Below, piece by piece: positions 16,155-24,454 of a DNA stretch of 40,962 nt. Numbering within the stretch: the stretch's first letter is position 1; every line of letters starts with the position of its first letter. The notes below the pieces were generated by a model that saw only the letters and a list, made by a program, of their open reading frames with translations, was not told the DNA's origin and did no database searches. The stretch lies in NCBI GenBank assembly GCA_965372355.1, contig CBDVBZ010000013.1, positions 1 to 40,962 on the forward strand, given 5' to 3'. The translations under genes and the position numbers were made by a program. Source of the DNA: CBDVBZ01 sp965372355 (GTDB lineage: Bacteria; Krumholzibacteriota; Krumholzibacteriia; WVZY01).

Positions 16155-16552
16155 TACCAGACCTCACACATGACTTCGCCGCCAATTCCGCGCTTGCGGC
16201 ATTCTGAACCGGGAAGAACACCCTGCGATGTCGAAATGATCGCCATGCCGTATCCTCCCCACACTCGTGGGATCTCGTCAGATGGCACATAGACCCGGAG
16301 ACTTGGCTTGCTGATCCGTTTCAGCCCCGTGATCACGCTTTTCATGTCTTTGTCATACTTCACGTAGACCCTCAAGCGTCCCTGCTTGTCATCGTCGATA
16401 TATTTGACGCCCTTGATAAACCCCGCATCCAGAAGGATCTTGCTAAGCTCCGCCTTGACCCGCGAGGCCGGCACGTCGACAAACTTGTGACGCGCACGAT
16501 ACGCGTTGCGCAGTCGCGTCAGATAATCAGCTATTGGATCGGTCATACTCAC
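16154..16552 (-). CDS. rpsH: 30S ribosomal protein S8, GTG start
   Basis: 132 residues, normal for S8, a primary 16S rRNA binder that in E. coli also represses the spc operon. The N terminus MSMTDPIADYLTRLRNA matches the family if translation begins at GTG 16552, 6 nt after GGAGA; an ATG two codons later is spaced 12 nt from that site and is less likely. The C terminus SQGVLPGSECRKRGIGGEVM is characteristic. It lies 36 nt after rpsN. Confidence 0.98.
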   Translation of the reverse strand: MSMTDPIADYLTRLRNAYRARHKFVDVPASRVKAELSKILLDAGFIKGVKYIDDDKQGRLRVYVKYDKDMKSVITGLKRISKPSLRVYVPSDEIPRVWGGYGMAIISTSQGVLPGSECRKRGIGGEVMCEVW

Positions 16553-16588
16553 GTTCTATCTCCCTACAGTCTGGCCCAAAGCCGCGGC

Positions 16589-16774
16589 TTACCAGCTCGA
16601 CTTGGTAACGCCCGGGATCTCTCCCTGAAGCGCCAGTTCACGGAAGCAGATTCGGCAAACACCGAACCGCCTCAGGTAGGCGCGAGAGCGTCCGCATCGA
16701 TTGCAGCGATGATAGGCCCGCACTTTGAACTTCGGCGGTCTCTTCGCTTTAGCTATCCAGGATTTCTTGGCCAC
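16589..16774 (-). CDS. rpsN: 30S ribosomal protein S14, short zinc type
   Basis: 61 residues, the zinc-binding short form of S14 (type Z). Cys24, Cys27, Cys40 and Cys43 make the zinc knuckle; the protein ends IPGVTKSSW as in the family. S14 sits in the 30S head. The start is GTG 16774, 8 nt after the rplE stop, so coupling to rplE is likely. No second, zinc-free S14 is in this window. Confidence 0.98.
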   Translation of the reverse strand: MAKKSWIAKAKRPPKFKVRAYHRCNRCGRSRAYLRRFGVCRICFRELALQGEIPGVTKSSW

Positions 16775-16782
16775 GCTACCAC

Positions 16783-17325
16783 CTATTGGTTTTTAAAGGG
16801 CATCTTCAGAGCTTTGAGCAACTTGAAGCCCTGCTCGTCGTTCTTTGCTGACGTCACGATCGTAATGTCCATTCCATACATCTTGTCCGCCTTGTCGTAA
16901 TCGATCTCCGGAAAGATGATGTGTTCCTTCACTCCCAGCGTGTAGTCCCCGTGCCCGTCGAAGCTCTTCGTCGACACGCCCCGGAAATCACGGAGTCTCG
17001 GCAGAGCCACGTTGACGAGACGATCGTAGAACTCGTACATGCGGTCACCGCGAAGTGTCACTTTGGCACCGACCGCCATACCCTGGCGAAGCTTGAACGC
17101 GGCAACGGACAAACGCGCCCGGTTCAGCTTCGGCTTCTGTCCGGTGATTGCCGCAAGCGCTTCCATCGCGCCGTCGAGGATCTTGGCATTCTGGATGGCC
17201 TCGCCGACACCGGTATTGACGACGATCTTCGTCAGCCGCGGCACCTCCATTTTGTTCTTAAAACCGAACTCCTTCAGAAGCACCGGTATTACTTCTTTCT
17301 CATATTGCTCTTTCAACCTTACCAC
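16783..17325 (-). CDS. rplE: 50S ribosomal protein L5, GTG start
   Basis: 180 residues, exactly the family length, when started at GTG 17325, which has AAGGAG 5 nt upstream. The reading frame stays open farther upstream, but that part overlaps rplX and has no L5 similarity. L5 binds 5S rRNA and contacts P-site tRNA. VPRLTKIVVNTGVGEAIQNAK, GQKPKLNRARLSVAAFKLRQG, RDFRGVSTKSFDGHGDYTLGV and the late GMDITIVTSAK are typical. Confidence 0.97.
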   Translation of the reverse strand: MVRLKEQYEKEVIPVLLKEFGFKNKMEVPRLTKIVVNTGVGEAIQNAKILDGAMEALAAITGQKPKLNRARLSVAAFKLRQGMAVGAKVTLRGDRMYEFYDRLVNVALPRLRDFRGVSTKSFDGHGDYTLGVKEHIIFPEIDYDKADKMYGMDITIVTSAKNDEQGFKLLKALKMPFKNQ

Positions 17326-17338
17326 GAGCACTCCTTGA

Positions 17339-17659
17339 CTACTCGTTCGACACGAGCGTCTCACTGCAGGTTTTGCAGACACGCACTTTCTTGCCATCGG
17401 CAAGCCTGCCAACCCCCGTTCGGGACGGCTTTGAACACTTCGGACAAACCAGCAGCACGTTCGAAATATGAATCGGCGCCTCTTTCTCGAGGATGCCACC
17501 CTGATCGGTTTGCGATCGCTTTTTGCGATGACGCTTGACCAAAGCCACCTTCTCAACGATTATACGGTTCGTTTTTGGGAACACCTTGAGCACTCTACCA
17601 ACCTTGCCCCTGTGGTTGCCCCCGATGACCTTAACCGTGTCGTTTTTGATGATCTTCAT
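17339..17659 (-). CDS. rplX: 50S ribosomal protein L24 with zinc ribbon
   Basis: 106 residues. L24 starts 50S assembly and lies at the peptide exit tunnel. The KOW motif (DTVKVIGGNHRGKVGRVLKV) is at residues 7-26. Cys72-Pro-Lys-Cys75 and Cys95-Lys-Thr-Cys98 form a zinc-ribbon pair found in many bacterial L24 proteins but missing in E. coli. It follows rplN by 23 nt and is 13 nt before the rplE start. Confidence 0.97.
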   Translation of the reverse strand: MKIIKNDTVKVIGGNHRGKVGRVLKVFPKTNRIIVEKVALVKRHRKKRSQTDQGGILEKEAPIHISNVLLVCPKCSKPSRTGVGRLADGKKVRVCKTCSETLVSNE

Positions 17660-17682
17660 GTTTGCCTCCGATCCCTTCCCGC

Positions 17683-18051
17683 CTACAAAACCTCGGGAGC
17701 AAGCGAAATAATCTTCATAAACTTCTTCTCACGCAATTCTCGCGCAACCGGCCCGAAGATACGTGTGCCGACTGGCTCCATGTTATCACTTATGATAACC
17801 GCGGCGTTTTCGTCGAAGCGAATGTAACTGCCGTCAGTGCGGCGTATCTCTTTGCGCGTCCGCACGATAACGGCCTTTGTTACCTGCCCCTTCTTGACAA
17901 CGCCATTCGGCACTGCGACTTTCACGGACGCCGAAATGATGTCGCCGATACGGGCATACCGACGCCCCGTACCACCGTGAACCCGAATGCACAGAAGGCT
18001 TTTTGCGCCCGAGTTGTCGGCAACGTGAAGAATCGTCTCCGCCAGTATCAT
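17683..18051 (-). CDS. rplN: 50S ribosomal protein L14
   Basis: 122 residues, the usual length. L14 lies at the subunit interface near bridge B8. MILAETILHVADNSGAKSLLCI, GDIISASVKVAVPNG and RIFGPVARELREKKFMKIISLAPEVL are near-universal L14 signatures. It begins 3 nt after the rpsQ stop and leads the spc cluster, here with no visible break from the S10 cluster. Confidence 0.98.
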   Translation of the reverse strand: MILAETILHVADNSGAKSLLCIRVHGGTGRRYARIGDIISASVKVAVPNGVVKKGQVTKAVIVRTRKEIRRTDGSYIRFDENAAVIISDNMEPVGTRIFGPVARELREKKFMKIISLAPEVL

Positions 18052-18054
18052 CGC

Positions 18055-18309
18055 CTACCTCGCCTTTTCAACGATTTCCAGTAGTCTCCAACGCTTCATC
18101 TTGCTCAAGGGTCGTGTAGCCACAATCTTGACCTTGTCACCGATGCCGCAGTTGTTTTCGGGATCGTGGACCATGAACTTCGTCGTTCTCTTGATATATT
18201 TTCCGTACGTCGGATGCTTGACCAGCCGAGTAACTTTAACGGTCACGGATTTGTCCATCTTGTCACTATCGACGACGCCGGTGAAAGTCTTTCGTTTATT
18301 TCTTTCCAA
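18055..18309 (-). CDS. rpsQ: 30S ribosomal protein S17, TTG start
   Basis: 84 residues, normal for S17, an OB-fold primary binder of 16S rRNA. RKTFTGVVDSDKMDKSVTVKV and the C-terminal RPLSKMKRWRLLEI are typical. The start is TTG 18309 with GGAGGAG about 7 nt upstream; the next ATG would remove the conserved first strand. rpmC ends 18 nt before it. Confidence 0.97.
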   Translation of the reverse strand: MERNKRKTFTGVVDSDKMDKSVTVKVTRLVKHPTYGKYIKRTTKFMVHDPENNCGIGDKVKIVATRPLSKMKRWRLLEIVEKAR

Positions 18310-18327
18310 CCTTCGCTCCTCCGGTCA

Positions 18328-18558
18328 CTATTTCTTGTTTTTCTCGCCCAGAGTCTCGCCCGGCCTGGCGCCGAGCTCTTTCTCTCGTAACACCGTCCTC
18401 GAGCGTGCGATCTCCTTGCGGAGGCCCCTTACCCGGAGCGGATTGTCCAGCTGCTTCACGGCAAGCTTGATCTTAAGATTAACGAGTTCCTCAATGAGGC
18501 CTTCGTGGTGCAGCCGGAGTTCCTCGGTTGTCATTTCTCGTATTTCGTGAGCCTTCAT
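18328..18558 (-). CDS. rpmC: 50S ribosomal protein L29
   Basis: 76 residues, slightly above the usual 60-70. L29 is a two-helix protein beside L23 at the tunnel exit, where trigger factor and SRP dock. MKAHEIREMTTEELRLHHEG and the helix LKIKLAVKQLDNPLRVRGLRKEIAR are typical; the end is a short Lys-rich tail. It starts 3 nt after the rplP stop. Confidence 0.97.
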   Translation of the reverse strand: MKAHEIREMTTEELRLHHEGLIEELVNLKIKLAVKQLDNPLRVRGLRKEIARSRTVLREKELGARPGETLGEKNKK

Positions 18559-18561
18559 CGT

Positions 18562-18981
18562 TTAAGTCTCCACAATCGAACGAGTGACAAACTTGGTTTT
18601 CAAAGGCAGCTTCGCCGTCGCCAATGTCATGGCCTCGCGGGCGAGTTCTGCCGTTACGCCTTCGAGTTCGAACATGATCCTGCCCGGCTTCACGACTGCT
18701 ACCCATCCCTCGGGTGCACCCTTACCTTTGCCCATCCGTGTCTCCGCGGGCTTCTTGGTCACCGGTTTGTCGGGAAACACTCTGATCCAAAGCTTGCCGG
18801 TTCTCTTTATGTGTCTCATGATCGCGACTCGCGCCGCCTCGATCTGCTTGTTCGTAACCCAACAAGGTTCGAGAGCCTTCAACCCATACTCCCCAAACGA
18901 CACGGACGAGCCCCGGGTTGCACAGCCCTTCATGCGCCCACGGTGTTGCCGTCGAAATTTGACTCTCTTTGGCATCAACAT
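18562..18981 (-). CDS. rplP: 50S ribosomal protein L16
   Basis: 139 residues, normal for L16, which binds near the A-site tRNA elbow and supports peptidyl transfer. The N terminus MLMPKRVKFRRQHRGRMKG fits the family pattern, so ATG 18981 is preferred to the ATG two codons later. The Gly/Lys-rich RMGKGKGAPEGWVAVVKPG loop is diagnostic. A strong GGGGAGGGGA lies about 11 nt upstream, inside the end of rpsC. Confidence 0.98.
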   Translation of the reverse strand: MLMPKRVKFRRQHRGRMKGCATRGSSVSFGEYGLKALEPCWVTNKQIEAARVAIMRHIKRTGKLWIRVFPDKPVTKKPAETRMGKGKGAPEGWVAVVKPGRIMFELEGVTAELAREAMTLATAKLPLKTKFVTRSIVET

Positions 18982-18984
18982 GTC

Positions 18985-19656
18985 TTAGCTCGTCCCCTCC
19001 CCGACCCCGGCCAACGATTTCTTGAACTCCTTGGGGAAGATCTCCCCCTTGTACAGCCAGACCTTGACCCCGATGCAACCGAAAGTCGTATGCGCCGTTG
19101 CTCGCGCGAAGTCTATATCAGCCCGAAGCGTATGAAGCGGGACACGGCCTTCGTGATAGCCCTCGCGGCGGGACATCTCCGCACCGCCAAGACGACCAGC
19201 GGTCTGCACCTTTATGCCAAGAGCACCCATCCTCATCGCCGAGGCGATTGTCTTTTTCATGGCCCTTCGAAACGACACCCGTTGCTCGAGCTGCATCGCG
19301 ATGTGCTCGGCAACAAGCTGAGCGTTCAGCTCGGGCTTCTTGACATCCTTGATGTTGATCTGAATCTCCTTGCCCGCGAGGTGCTTGAGCTCATCCCGGA
19401 GCATGTCTACTTCCGAGCCCTTGCGCCCGATCACCATACCTGGACGCGCCGTAAAAATATTGACTATCGCCTTGCCGCTCGATCGCTCGATTTCTATCTT
19501 GGCCACGCCTGCCTTGTAGAGCCTTTTCTTGATGTACTTCCTTATCTGAATATCCTCGTTCAACCACGCGGCGTAGTCCTTTGACGAGAACCAACGAGAG
19601 ACCCACGTCCTGTTGATGCCGAGCCTGAGTCCTATGGGGTTGGTCTTCTGTCCCAT
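18985..19656 (-). CDS. rpsC: 30S ribosomal protein S3
   Basis: 223 residues, normal for S3, which lines the mRNA entry tunnel with S4 and S5 and helps unwind mRNA. MGQKTNPIGLRLGINRTW opens it; a KH domain follows with GMVIGRKGSEVDMLRDEL at about 73-90, and the C-terminal domain holds GCIGVKVWLYKGEI. It starts 14 nt after rplV and precedes rplP by 3 nt. Confidence 0.98.
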   Translation of the reverse strand: MGQKTNPIGLRLGINRTWVSRWFSSKDYAAWLNEDIQIRKYIKKRLYKAGVAKIEIERSSGKAIVNIFTARPGMVIGRKGSEVDMLRDELKHLAGKEIQINIKDVKKPELNAQLVAEHIAMQLEQRVSFRRAMKKTIASAMRMGALGIKVQTAGRLGGAEMSRREGYHEGRVPLHTLRADIDFARATAHTTFGCIGVKVWLYKGEIFPKEFKKSLAGVGEGTS

Positions 19657-19670
19657 CGGGATCTGCCTTT

Positions 19671-20021
19671 CTATTCTTTCTCATCCGGCAAGGTAACCAC
19701 GACTTTGATGTGACTGCTCCGCTTTCGGATTCTGTAGGCCCGTCCTTGCGCACGCGGCCTGACCCGGTATAGCGTTCGCCCTTCATCTACCTGGACGGTC
19801 TTGACGATCATGTCCTCGGCCTCGGCGGTGCCACCCTTCTTGTTCACCATATTGTGCATGGCCGACCGGACCGTCTTGCTCATCGGGACCGCCGCGACCC
19901 GGGCACTGAGTTTCAGTATCTCCAGCGCCTCTTCCACATTCTTGCCGCGGATCATGTCGGCGACCAGACGGACTTTTCTGGGTGGATACCCAATGTGTTT
20001 GGTATGCGCTACTGCTTCCAT
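19671..20021 (-). CDS. rplV: 50S ribosomal protein L22
   Basis: 116 residues from ATG 20021, chosen over the GTG one codon earlier because the family begins MEA/MET. L22 reaches from the surface into the exit tunnel, where its beta hairpin affects macrolide binding and arrest peptides. PPRKVRLVADMIRGKNVEEAL and the hairpin with RAQGRAYRIRKRSSHIKVVV are typical. It follows rpsS by 14 nt. Confidence 0.97.
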   Translation of the reverse strand: MEAVAHTKHIGYPPRKVRLVADMIRGKNVEEALEILKLSARVAAVPMSKTVRSAMHNMVNKKGGTAEAEDMIVKTVQVDEGRTLYRVRPRAQGRAYRIRKRSSHIKVVVTLPDEKE

Positions 20022-20035
20022 CACGAACCCCGGTT

Positions 20036-20320
20036 CTATCTCTTACCCTTTTCCTTGCCGAGCTTGCTCGTGTGTCCCCGGTACGTCCGGCTCAACGCGA
20101 ACTCGCCGAGTTTGTGACCCACCATGTTCTCGTTGATGAAAATGGGTATGAACTTGTTGCCGTTGTGCACGGCGAGCGTGTGCCCTACAAATTCAGGTGA
20201 AATCGTCGACCGTCTCGCCCAGGTTCTGATCACCTTTCTCTCGCCACCACGGTTCATGGTGATGATCTTCTTGAGCAAGCGCTCGTCTATGAAAGGACCT
20301 TTTTTTAGACTTCTTGTCAT
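20036..20320 (-). CDS. rpsS: 30S ribosomal protein S19
   Basis: 94 residues, usual for S19, a 30S head protein contacting S13 and tRNA. TRSLKKGPFIDERLLKKI, TWARRSTISPEFVGHTLAVHNG and GHKLGEFALSRTYRGH are signatures of the family. It lies 18 nt after rplB and 14 nt before rplV in the standard S10 order. Confidence 0.98.
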   Translation of the reverse strand: MTRSLKKGPFIDERLLKKIITMNRGGERKVIRTWARRSTISPEFVGHTLAVHNGNKFIPIFINENMVGHKLGEFALSRTYRGHTSKLGKEKGKR

Positions 20321-20338
20321 ATCCTACCTGCCAATTCT

Positions 20339-21172
20339 TTACTTCTTTTTCGACCTGCGTCTGATGATTTGCTTATCCGTTGGGTTCTTTTTCTTGCGGG
20401 TCTTGTAACCCTTCGTCGGGACACCCCACGGACTCACGGGGTGACGCCCACCGCTCGATTTGCCCTCCCCACCACCGTGCGGGTGGTCGATCGGGTTCAT
20501 TGCAACGCCGCGGACCCTTGGCCTGACCCCTCGCCAACGAGCGGCACCGGCCTTGCCGAGCACGAGGTTCTCGTGGTCGAGGTTGCCCACTTGTCCGACC
20601 GTCGCGTAGCACTCCTTGCGCACGATCCTTACCTCGCCAGAGGGGAGCTTCAGCTGAACGTGATTACCTTCCTTGGCCATGATCTGCGCATACCCACCGG
20701 CCGACCTGACAATCTGGCCGCCCTTACCGTGCACCAGCTCGATGTTGTGGACAGAAGTTCCCAGTGGAATGCGCTCTAGCGGCAGCGCATTACCGCTCTT
20801 GATATCGGCCTTCGGACCGGCCTCCACGTTGTCGCCTACCTTCAAACCGTGAGGCGCCAGAATGTACCGTTTTTCCCCGTCAGCATAGTGCAGCAGCGCA
20901 ATACGTGAAGACCGATTGGGATCGTACTCGATCGACGCCACCTTCGACGGAATATCGAGCTTATTCCTCTTGAAATCGATCTTTCTGTACGCGCGCTTGT
21001 GCCCGCCACCACGGTGCCTGGAGGTTACCCGGCCTTTGTTATTTCTACCACCCGACTTCTTCAGCGGCTCAAGCAGCGACTTCTCCGGACGCGTCTTCGT
21101 CAACCCCGAGAAGTCCGCCACGGTGCGATACCGCAGTGACGGTGTCGTAGGCCTAAACTTTTTGATCGCCAT
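20339..21172 (-). CDS. rplB: 50S ribosomal protein L2
   Basis: 277 residues from ATG 21172 (MAIKKFRPTTPSLRYRTV), matching the family length; the open frame continues 30 codons upstream, but that part lies in the spacer holding the 54-bp repeat. L2 is needed for subunit joining and peptidyl transfer. GGRNNKGRVTSRHRGGGHKR and the C-terminal MNPIDHPHGGGEGKSSGG, including the conserved His, are intact. GGAAGAG lies about 11 nt upstream. Confidence 0.97.
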   Translation of the reverse strand: MAIKKFRPTTPSLRYRTVADFSGLTKTRPEKSLLEPLKKSGGRNNKGRVTSRHRGGGHKRAYRKIDFKRNKLDIPSKVASIEYDPNRSSRIALLHYADGEKRYILAPHGLKVGDNVEAGPKADIKSGNALPLERIPLGTSVHNIELVHGKGGQIVRSAGGYAQIMAKEGNHVQLKLPSGEVRIVRKECYATVGQVGNLDHENLVLGKAGAARWRGVRPRVRGVAMNPIDHPHGGGEGKSSGGRHPVSPWGVPTKGYKTRKKKNPTDKQIIRRRSKKK

Positions 21173-21192
21173 CTTGTGTCTTTCTCTTCCAG

Positions 21193-21246
21193 GCCGCGGG
21201 TCCTGCCTGTCCCCGGAGGGGGTCTCCGACCAGCCCAGCCGCGCTC
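21193..21246. repeat. 54-bp dispersed repeat, copy A, in the rplW-rplB spacer
   Basis: This 54-bp segment matches 38186-38239 at 49 of 54 positions in the same orientation, with no gaps. It contains the near-palindrome CCCCTCCGGGG (minus strand) and the shared string GCCGCGGGTCCTGCCTG. The flanks do not match. It fills much of the 127-nt spacer between rplW and rplB. The function is unknown; a mobile intergenic palindrome or an RNA structure are both possible. Confidence 0.8.
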
Positions 21247-21299
21247 TCCGCGCGCTCATCATAGCCTTCTGAAGGGCGCCCGTTCGGCGTCACCCGCTG

Positions 21300-21602
21300 C
21301 TAGACCACGTCAAATACTTCGATCGAGTCGCCCTCGGCGAGGGTGACGTACGCTTTCTTCCAGTTCGGGGCCTTTCCGGTAAAGCGTCCGGCCCGGTTCG
21401 TGACAACCTTGGGTTTACCCATGTAAATGGCTGTAGTAACTTTTGTTACGCGAACATTAAAGAGCTCCTCAACCGCCATCTTGATCTGACGCTTGTTCGC
21501 GTTCGGGTTCACCTTGAACACGTATCGGTTGTTGGCTTCCTTGAGCTCGGTGCTCTTCTCGGTGATGATTGGCTTCTGAATCAGCAGTCGAATATCGCTC
21601 AT
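21300..21602 (-). CDS. rplW: 50S ribosomal protein L23
   Basis: 100 residues from ATG 21602, which overlaps the rplD stop by one base (TGATG). The open frame upstream lies within rplD and is not L23. L23 rims the exit tunnel and docks trigger factor and SRP. LLIQKPIITEKSTELKEANN and YVFKVNPNANKRQIKMAVEEL are typical. A 127-nt spacer with a repeated element separates it from rplB, unusually long for this cluster. Confidence 0.97.
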   Translation of the reverse strand: MSDIRLLIQKPIITEKSTELKEANNRYVFKVNPNANKRQIKMAVEELFNVRVTKVTTAIYMGKPKVVTNRAGRFTGKAPNWKKAYVTLAEGDSIEVFDVV

Positions 21603-22228
21603 CACTTGAACACCTCCTCCATCACCTTCAACGCGCCGCGTGTGAGAATGACCTTCTCGGCCCAAAGCACATCATAGGTCGTCAGCATGTTACCCAGTGT
21701 AATCCGAACACCCTGGATGTTCCCCGCCGACTTGATAACTTCCGGCGTCGGCTTCTCCATCACGAAAAGAATCTTCTTGTCATTGATGTTCATGTTACCC
21801 AGAAACTCCACAAATTGCTTTGTCTTAGGCTCTTCAAAACGCGGCTCATCGACAACGATCACCGCATCGTCCTCGGCCCGACTCGACAGCGCCGACCGCA
21901 GTGCAAGACGACGCACTTTCTTGGGCAGCGCCTGATGATAGTCCCGGGGATGCGGCCCAAAAACCACACCGCCGCCGCGATACAGGGGCGATCGAGTCGT
22001 ACCCGCCCTGGCACGACCTGTCCCCTTCTGGCGAAACGGTTTCCGACCACCGCCTCTTACATCGCCGCGCTCTTTTGTCGAAGCGGCGCCGTGGCGCTGA
22101 TTGGCCAGATAGGCCACAACCGCCTGGTGCATAACGGGTGCGTTTATCTCGCAACCGAACAGCTTATCGGGCAGTTCGACTGTCCCTTTTTCGGTCCCGT
22201 TCTCTTCGTAACTCTTGGCCGTTGCCAT
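21602..22228 (-). CDS. rplD: 50S ribosomal protein L4
   Basis: 208 residues, normal for L4, whose loop reaches into the exit tunnel and which in E. coli represses the S10 operon. The loop signature RGGGRKPFRQKGTGRARAGT and the phrase PLYRGGGVVFGP are plain. It follows rplC by 24 nt and overlaps the rplW start by one base. Confidence 0.98.
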   Translation of the reverse strand: MATAKSYEENGTEKGTVELPDKLFGCEINAPVMHQAVVAYLANQRHGAASTKERGDVRGGGRKPFRQKGTGRARAGTTRSPLYRGGGVVFGPHPRDYHQALPKKVRRLALRSALSSRAEDDAVIVVDEPRFEEPKTKQFVEFLGNMNINDKKILFVMEKPTPEVIKSAGNIQGVRITLGNMLTTYDVLWAEKVILTRGALKVMEEVFK

Positions 22229-22252
22229 TGTCCGCCTCTAACGAATGTTGTT

Positions 22253-22870
22253 TCAAGCCGACCTGACAAAAACAAAACTGTTGTTCGCGCCCGGCACGGC
22301 GCCCCTGACGTACAACAGGTTGTTCTCCGCGTCCACCTGTATAATCTTGAGATTCTTGATTGTCGTTCTCTGCCCACCCATACGGCCCGGAAGCTTCTTG
22401 CCTTTGAATATCCGCGCTGGTGTTGCGCACATTCCGACCGAACCCGGCGCACGGACGTTCTTCGAACCGTGGGTCTCGGGGCCCCGGGTGAAGTTGTGGC
22501 GCTTGATCGTGCCGGCAAATCCACGTCCCTTCGTATCGCCAGCCACATGAACTCGTTCGACGCCCTCGAAAACGCTTACATCGAGGGCATCCCCCACTTT
22601 GTACTCACCCGGATCATCCACCCTGACTTCCTGGAGCACGCGACAGGGAGCAACCCCGGCCTTCTTGAAATGCCCCATACGCCCGCCGGAGACCCGTTTC
22701 TCCTTCATGTCGCCAAAACCGATCTGAATCGCCCCGTACCCATCCTTTTCCACAGTCTTCACCTGAACGATCGGACATGGCCCCGCCTGAATCACGGAAA
22801 CAGGTGTAACGGTCCCCGACTCCTCAAAGATCTGGGTCATCCCTAGCTTCTTACCGATTAGGATATTCAT
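22253..22870 (-). CDS. rplC: 50S ribosomal protein L3
   Basis: 205 residues, normal for L3, one of the two assembly initiators, which reaches close to the peptidyl transferase centre. MNILIGKKLGMTQIFEESGTV opens it. The long loop GTIKRHNFTRGPETHGSKN and the following PGRMGGQRTT are typical of the segment that carries the methylated Gln in E. coli. It begins 8 nt after rpsJ. Confidence 0.98.
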   Translation of the reverse strand: MNILIGKKLGMTQIFEESGTVTPVSVIQAGPCPIVQVKTVEKDGYGAIQIGFGDMKEKRVSGGRMGHFKKAGVAPCRVLQEVRVDDPGEYKVGDALDVSVFEGVERVHVAGDTKGRGFAGTIKRHNFTRGPETHGSKNVRAPGSVGMCATPARIFKGKKLPGRMGGQRTTIKNLKIIQVDAENNLLYVRGAVPGANNSFVFVRSA

Positions 22871-22878
22871 GACTCAAC

Positions 22879-23187
22879 CTACGTTCTGATCTCGATATCA
22901 ACGCCCGCCGGAAGCACGAGCTTTGTTAGATCATCGATAGTCTGCTGTGTCGTGTGCGTGAGATCGATCAAACGCTTGTGTATCCGGATCTCAAACTGCT
23001 CACGCGATTTCTTGTTAACATGCGGGGATCGCAACACGGTGTAAACCGAGCGTCGCGTGGGCAAAGGGATCGGCCCGCTGACACGCGCACCGGTGCGCTT
23101 GGCCGTCTTGACGATCTCGTCGGTAGTCCGATCGAGCGTCGCATGCTCGTAGGCCTTCAATTTTATTCGAATCTTCTGGTAGTTCAA
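22879..23187 (-). CDS. rpsJ: 30S ribosomal protein S10, TTG start
   Basis: 102 residues, usual for S10, a 30S head protein that also pairs with NusB in antitermination complexes. IRIKLKAYEHATLDRTTDEIV, GPIPLPTRRSVYTVLRSPHV and REQFEIRIHKRLIDL are typical. The start is TTG 23187, with AAGGTGG about 9 nt upstream; no ATG lies near. It is the first S10-cluster gene, 64 nt after the tuf stop, with no visible terminator in between. Confidence 0.97.
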   Translation of the reverse strand: MNYQKIRIKLKAYEHATLDRTTDEIVKTAKRTGARVSGPIPLPTRRSVYTVLRSPHVNKKSREQFEIRIHKRLIDLTHTTQQTIDDLTKLVLPAGVDIEIRT

Positions 23188-23251
23188 ACTTTCTACCCAC
23201 CTTCTTGCGGATCCGCGCCCCGCTGTGAACCGCGTGTTTACACTCCTCTGG

Positions 23252-24445
23252 CTACTCGATAACTTTCGTTACAACTCCGGCGCCTACCGTGCGGCCGCCC
23301 TCTCGGATCGCAAAGCGAAGTTCCTTCTCCATCGCAATCGGCGCTATGATCTCTACTTCCAACTCCACGTTATCGCCCGGCATCACCATCTCCGTCCCCT
23401 CCGGCAACGTCGCAACGCCCGTCACATCCGTCGTCCGAAAGTAGAACTGCGGCCGATACCCGTTGAAAAACGGTGTGTGCCGCCCACCTTCTTCCTTCGT
23501 CAACACGTACACCTTGCCCATGAACTTCGTATGCGGAGTGATCGACTTCGGTGCCGCCAACACCATCCCACGCTCCAGATCCGTCTTCTCTACACCGCGG
23601 AGCAATAGCCCCACGTTGTCCCCCGCCTCCGCATGATCCAGGATCTTCCGGAACATCTCCACACCCGTCACCACCGTCTCTCGTGTCTCGCGTATCCCGA
23701 CGCGCTCCACCTTGTCGCCCGTCTTGATCTTCCCACGCTCCACGCGGCCCGTCCCTACCGTCCCGCGGCCCGTGATCGAAAACACATCCTCCACCGGCAT
23801 CAAGAACGGCTTCTCCGTATCCCGCTCCGGTGTCGGAATATAGTCGTCGACCGCATCCAGAAGCTCGAAGATGCACTTCGTCGCTTCCGCTTCCGGGTCC
23901 CCGCTCTCCATCGCCTTCAGAGCACTGCCCTGTATCACCGGTATCTCGTCCCCGGGAAACTCGTAGTTGCTCAACAGCTCCCGAACCTCCAGCTCCACCA
24001 GCTCCAGAAGCTCAGGATCGTCCACCATATCCACCTTGTTCAGAAACACCACGATGTACGGCACGTTCACCTGACGTGCCAACAACACGTGCTCTCGAGT
24101 CTGTGGCATCGGACCATCGGACGCACTCACCACCAGGATCGCTCCGTCCATCTGTGCCGCACCCGTGATCATGTTCTTGATGTAGTCCGCGTGTCCCGGA
24201 CAGTCCACGTGCGCGTAGTGCCGCTTCTCCGTCTGGTACTCCACGTGTGCCGTCGCGATCGTGATCCCTCGCGCCTTCTCTTCAGGAGCCTTGTCGATCT
24301 GGTCGAACGGTACGTAGTCCGCGAGCCCCTTCTTCGACAACACCAACGTGATCGCCGTCGTCAACATCGTCTTCCCGTGGTCCACATGACCAATCGTCCC
24401 AACATTCACGTGTGGCTTGGTCCGTTCAAACTTCTGCTTGGCCAT
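23252..24445 (-). CDS. tuf: Elongation factor Tu, str-linked copy
   Basis: 397 residues, full length. EF-Tu carries aminoacyl-tRNA to the ribosome in a GTP-dependent way. GHVDHGKT (19-26), RGITI in switch I, DCPGHADY (G3) and NKVDM (G4) are intact. The protein differs from the copy at 39589-40782 at a single residue near the end (VVTKVIE against VVTEVIE). DNA of both copies agrees from 23274 to the start codon as far as I can follow; flanks differ at once. Residue 27 after the P-loop is Met where Thr is common. It lies 9 nt after fusA, with GGAGGAG upstream. Confidence 0.99.
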   Translation of the reverse strand: MAKQKFERTKPHVNVGTIGHVDHGKTMLTTAITLVLSKKGLADYVPFDQIDKAPEEKARGITIATAHVEYQTEKRHYAHVDCPGHADYIKNMITGAAQMDGAILVVSASDGPMPQTREHVLLARQVNVPYIVVFLNKVDMVDDPELLELVELEVRELLSNYEFPGDEIPVIQGSALKAMESGDPEAEATKCIFELLDAVDDYIPTPERDTEKPFLMPVEDVFSITGRGTVGTGRVERGKIKTGDKVERVGIRETRETVVTGVEMFRKILDHAEAGDNVGLLLRGVEKTDLERGMVLAAPKSITPHTKFMGKVYVLTKEEGGRHTPFFNGYRPQFYFRTTDVTGVATLPEGTEMVMPGDNVELEVEIIAPIAMEKELRFAIREGGRTVGAGVVTKVIE

Positions 24446-24454
24446 TTCTCCTCC

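Noticed and set aside
17326..17556. A 77-residue N-terminal extension of L5
   Set aside because: It lies inside rplX in another frame; GTG 17325 with AAGGAG gives a standard-length L5.
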